A stretch of DNA of 50,590 nt from Paludibacteraceae bacterium (GTDB lineage Bacteria > Bacteroidota > Bacteroidia > Bacteroidales > Paludibacteraceae). The notes under the pieces were generated by a model that worked only from the letters and a program-made list of their open reading frames with translations, made no database searches and was not told where the DNA came from. The stretch's first letter is position 1, and each line of letters opens with the position of its first letter. Of the stretch, positions 50,297-50,590 are shown one piece after another. The stretch is from assembly GCA_017541805.1 (NCBI GenBank), contig JAFXYK010000001.1:1-50590 (forward strand). Reading direction: 5' to 3'. Both the position numbers and the translations under genes were made by a program.

Positions 50297-50590
50297 TTAA
50301 ATATCTAATACTATTGTTGCGCCTAATTCTCTTGGCTTACCATGTTGCAGAAAATCGTTACCCATCGATCGGAAATAGAATACATCGTACTTCGTGTCCG
50401 TCAGGTTTCTGCCCCATAGTTGCAGTTTGACATACTGCCATTCCACAGTCAGCGTAGCACCTAACAGGCCATAAAACGGTTGCCACACATCGTTCTGTTC
50501 ATTCCAATAGATACGCCCTACTCCATCCCCTTTGAGGGTGATTCCTATACGTTCCAGCCATTTATGCCCGACTCGGTAATCCACTTCACA
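50297..50590 (-). CDS. TonB-dependent outer-membrane receptor, C-terminal fragment (5' end outside the window)
   Basis: The last 97 residues of a beta-barrel receptor, open to the window edge. The ending shows the strand pattern of TonB-dependent receptors: LQLWGRNLTDTKYDVFYFRSMG, then a final strand LGATIVLDI with terminal hydrophobic residues that guide barrel assembly. The plug, TonB box and substrate are outside the window. No SusD homologue follows; the next gene is a small lipoprotein. Confidence 0.8.
   Translation of the reverse strand, partial: CEVDYRVGHKWLERIGITLKGDGVGRIYWNEQNDVWQPFYGLLGATLTVEWQYVKLQLWGRNLTDTKYDVFYFRSMGNDFLQHGKPRELGATIVLDI

Noticed and set aside
1..50590. Insertion sequence, prophage or integrative element
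   Set aside because: No transposase, integrase, phage or conjugation gene, no long terminal repeats; gene content is core-like throughout.
1..50590. tRNA or rRNA genes
   Set aside because: No cloverleaf with conserved T-loop bases and no rRNA signature was recognised by eye; a covariance scan would be the proper test.

Overview
This 50.6 kb window is chromosomal DNA of a member of the Bacteroidales, probably a gut or fermentative anaerobe. Evidence: every promoter I can read has the Bacteroidetes form TTTG - about 20 nt - TAnnTTTG; there is a hybrid two-component regulator with a Reg_prop propeller and AraC domain; lipoprotein signals are common; and marker genes such as a bacterial-type serine palmitoyltransferase, DUF4271-hemD-rnpA-yidD, rsfS-ftsH and a TonB-dependent receptor are present. 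The content is mostly housekeeping and dense. I saw no rRNA, tRNA, CRISPR array, transposase or prophage.

Layout. 1-5.5 kb (+): the end of a large secreted protein, mdh, serine palmitoyltransferase with an adjacent SDR (likely sphinganine synthesis), and an S66 LD-carboxypeptidase. 5.4-8.5 kb (-): a pseudouridine operon (lipoprotein, psuK, psuG, the 5'-nucleotidase C-terminal domain). 8.5-8.8 kb: the longest non-coding stretch, holding a promoter, a repeat array and a probable small RNA. 8.8-15.7 kb (-): one long operon acpP-fabF-wHTH-asd-U32-DUF4271-hemD-rnpA-yidD-trmD. 15.7-21.0 kb (-): Ala/Lys/Pro-rich membrane protein, OmpA/TPR lipoprotein, tail-anchored protein, mutL, 5'-nucleotidase N-terminal domain. 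21.2-30.0 kb (+): a sugar kinase leading an aromatic 2-oxoacid operon (iorA, iorB, aminotransferase, CoA-transferase), ttcA, DUF486, a GH53 galactanase and menA. 30.1-37.7 kb (+): rfbA, the hybrid two-component regulator, a lipoprotein, phosphoglucosamine mutase and lpxB. 37.7-43.9 kb (-): rsfS-ftsH-M16 protease-surE-small membrane protein. 44.0-45.8 kb (+): udk and two chromate-transporter halves. 45.8-49.4 kb (-): HAD phosphatase, BASS transporter, prolyl-tRNA editing homologue, PreA-like dehydrogenase. 49.5 kb to the end (-): TonB receptor C-terminus, lipoprotein, DUF4491.

The genes divide among envelope building (sphingolipid, lipid A, amino-sugar, fatty acid and peptidoglycan recycling), pyrimidine salvage (psuK, psuG, udk, PreA-like, both 5'-nucleotidase halves), amino-acid fermentation (the IOR operon) and protein quality control (FtsH, M16).

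The most unusual signal is not a gene. At least fifteen short arrays of a seven-base word, typically four units (28 nt), are scattered on both strands. The word differs between places (GGACAAT, CACCAAT, GATTTTT, AAATCAC, TTTAGNG, AGTGAAG, ACTCTCC, CTTTCAC, ACAGART) but the period is always seven. Some lie between genes and supply stop or start codons; others lie inside coding sequence (lpxB, a chromate transporter half, the PreA-like gene, a HAD phosphatase, yidD, a lipoprotein signal peptide) and are read through as linkers. They resemble the heptanucleotide STRR repeats of cyanobacteria and look like a spreading or actively generated repeat family.
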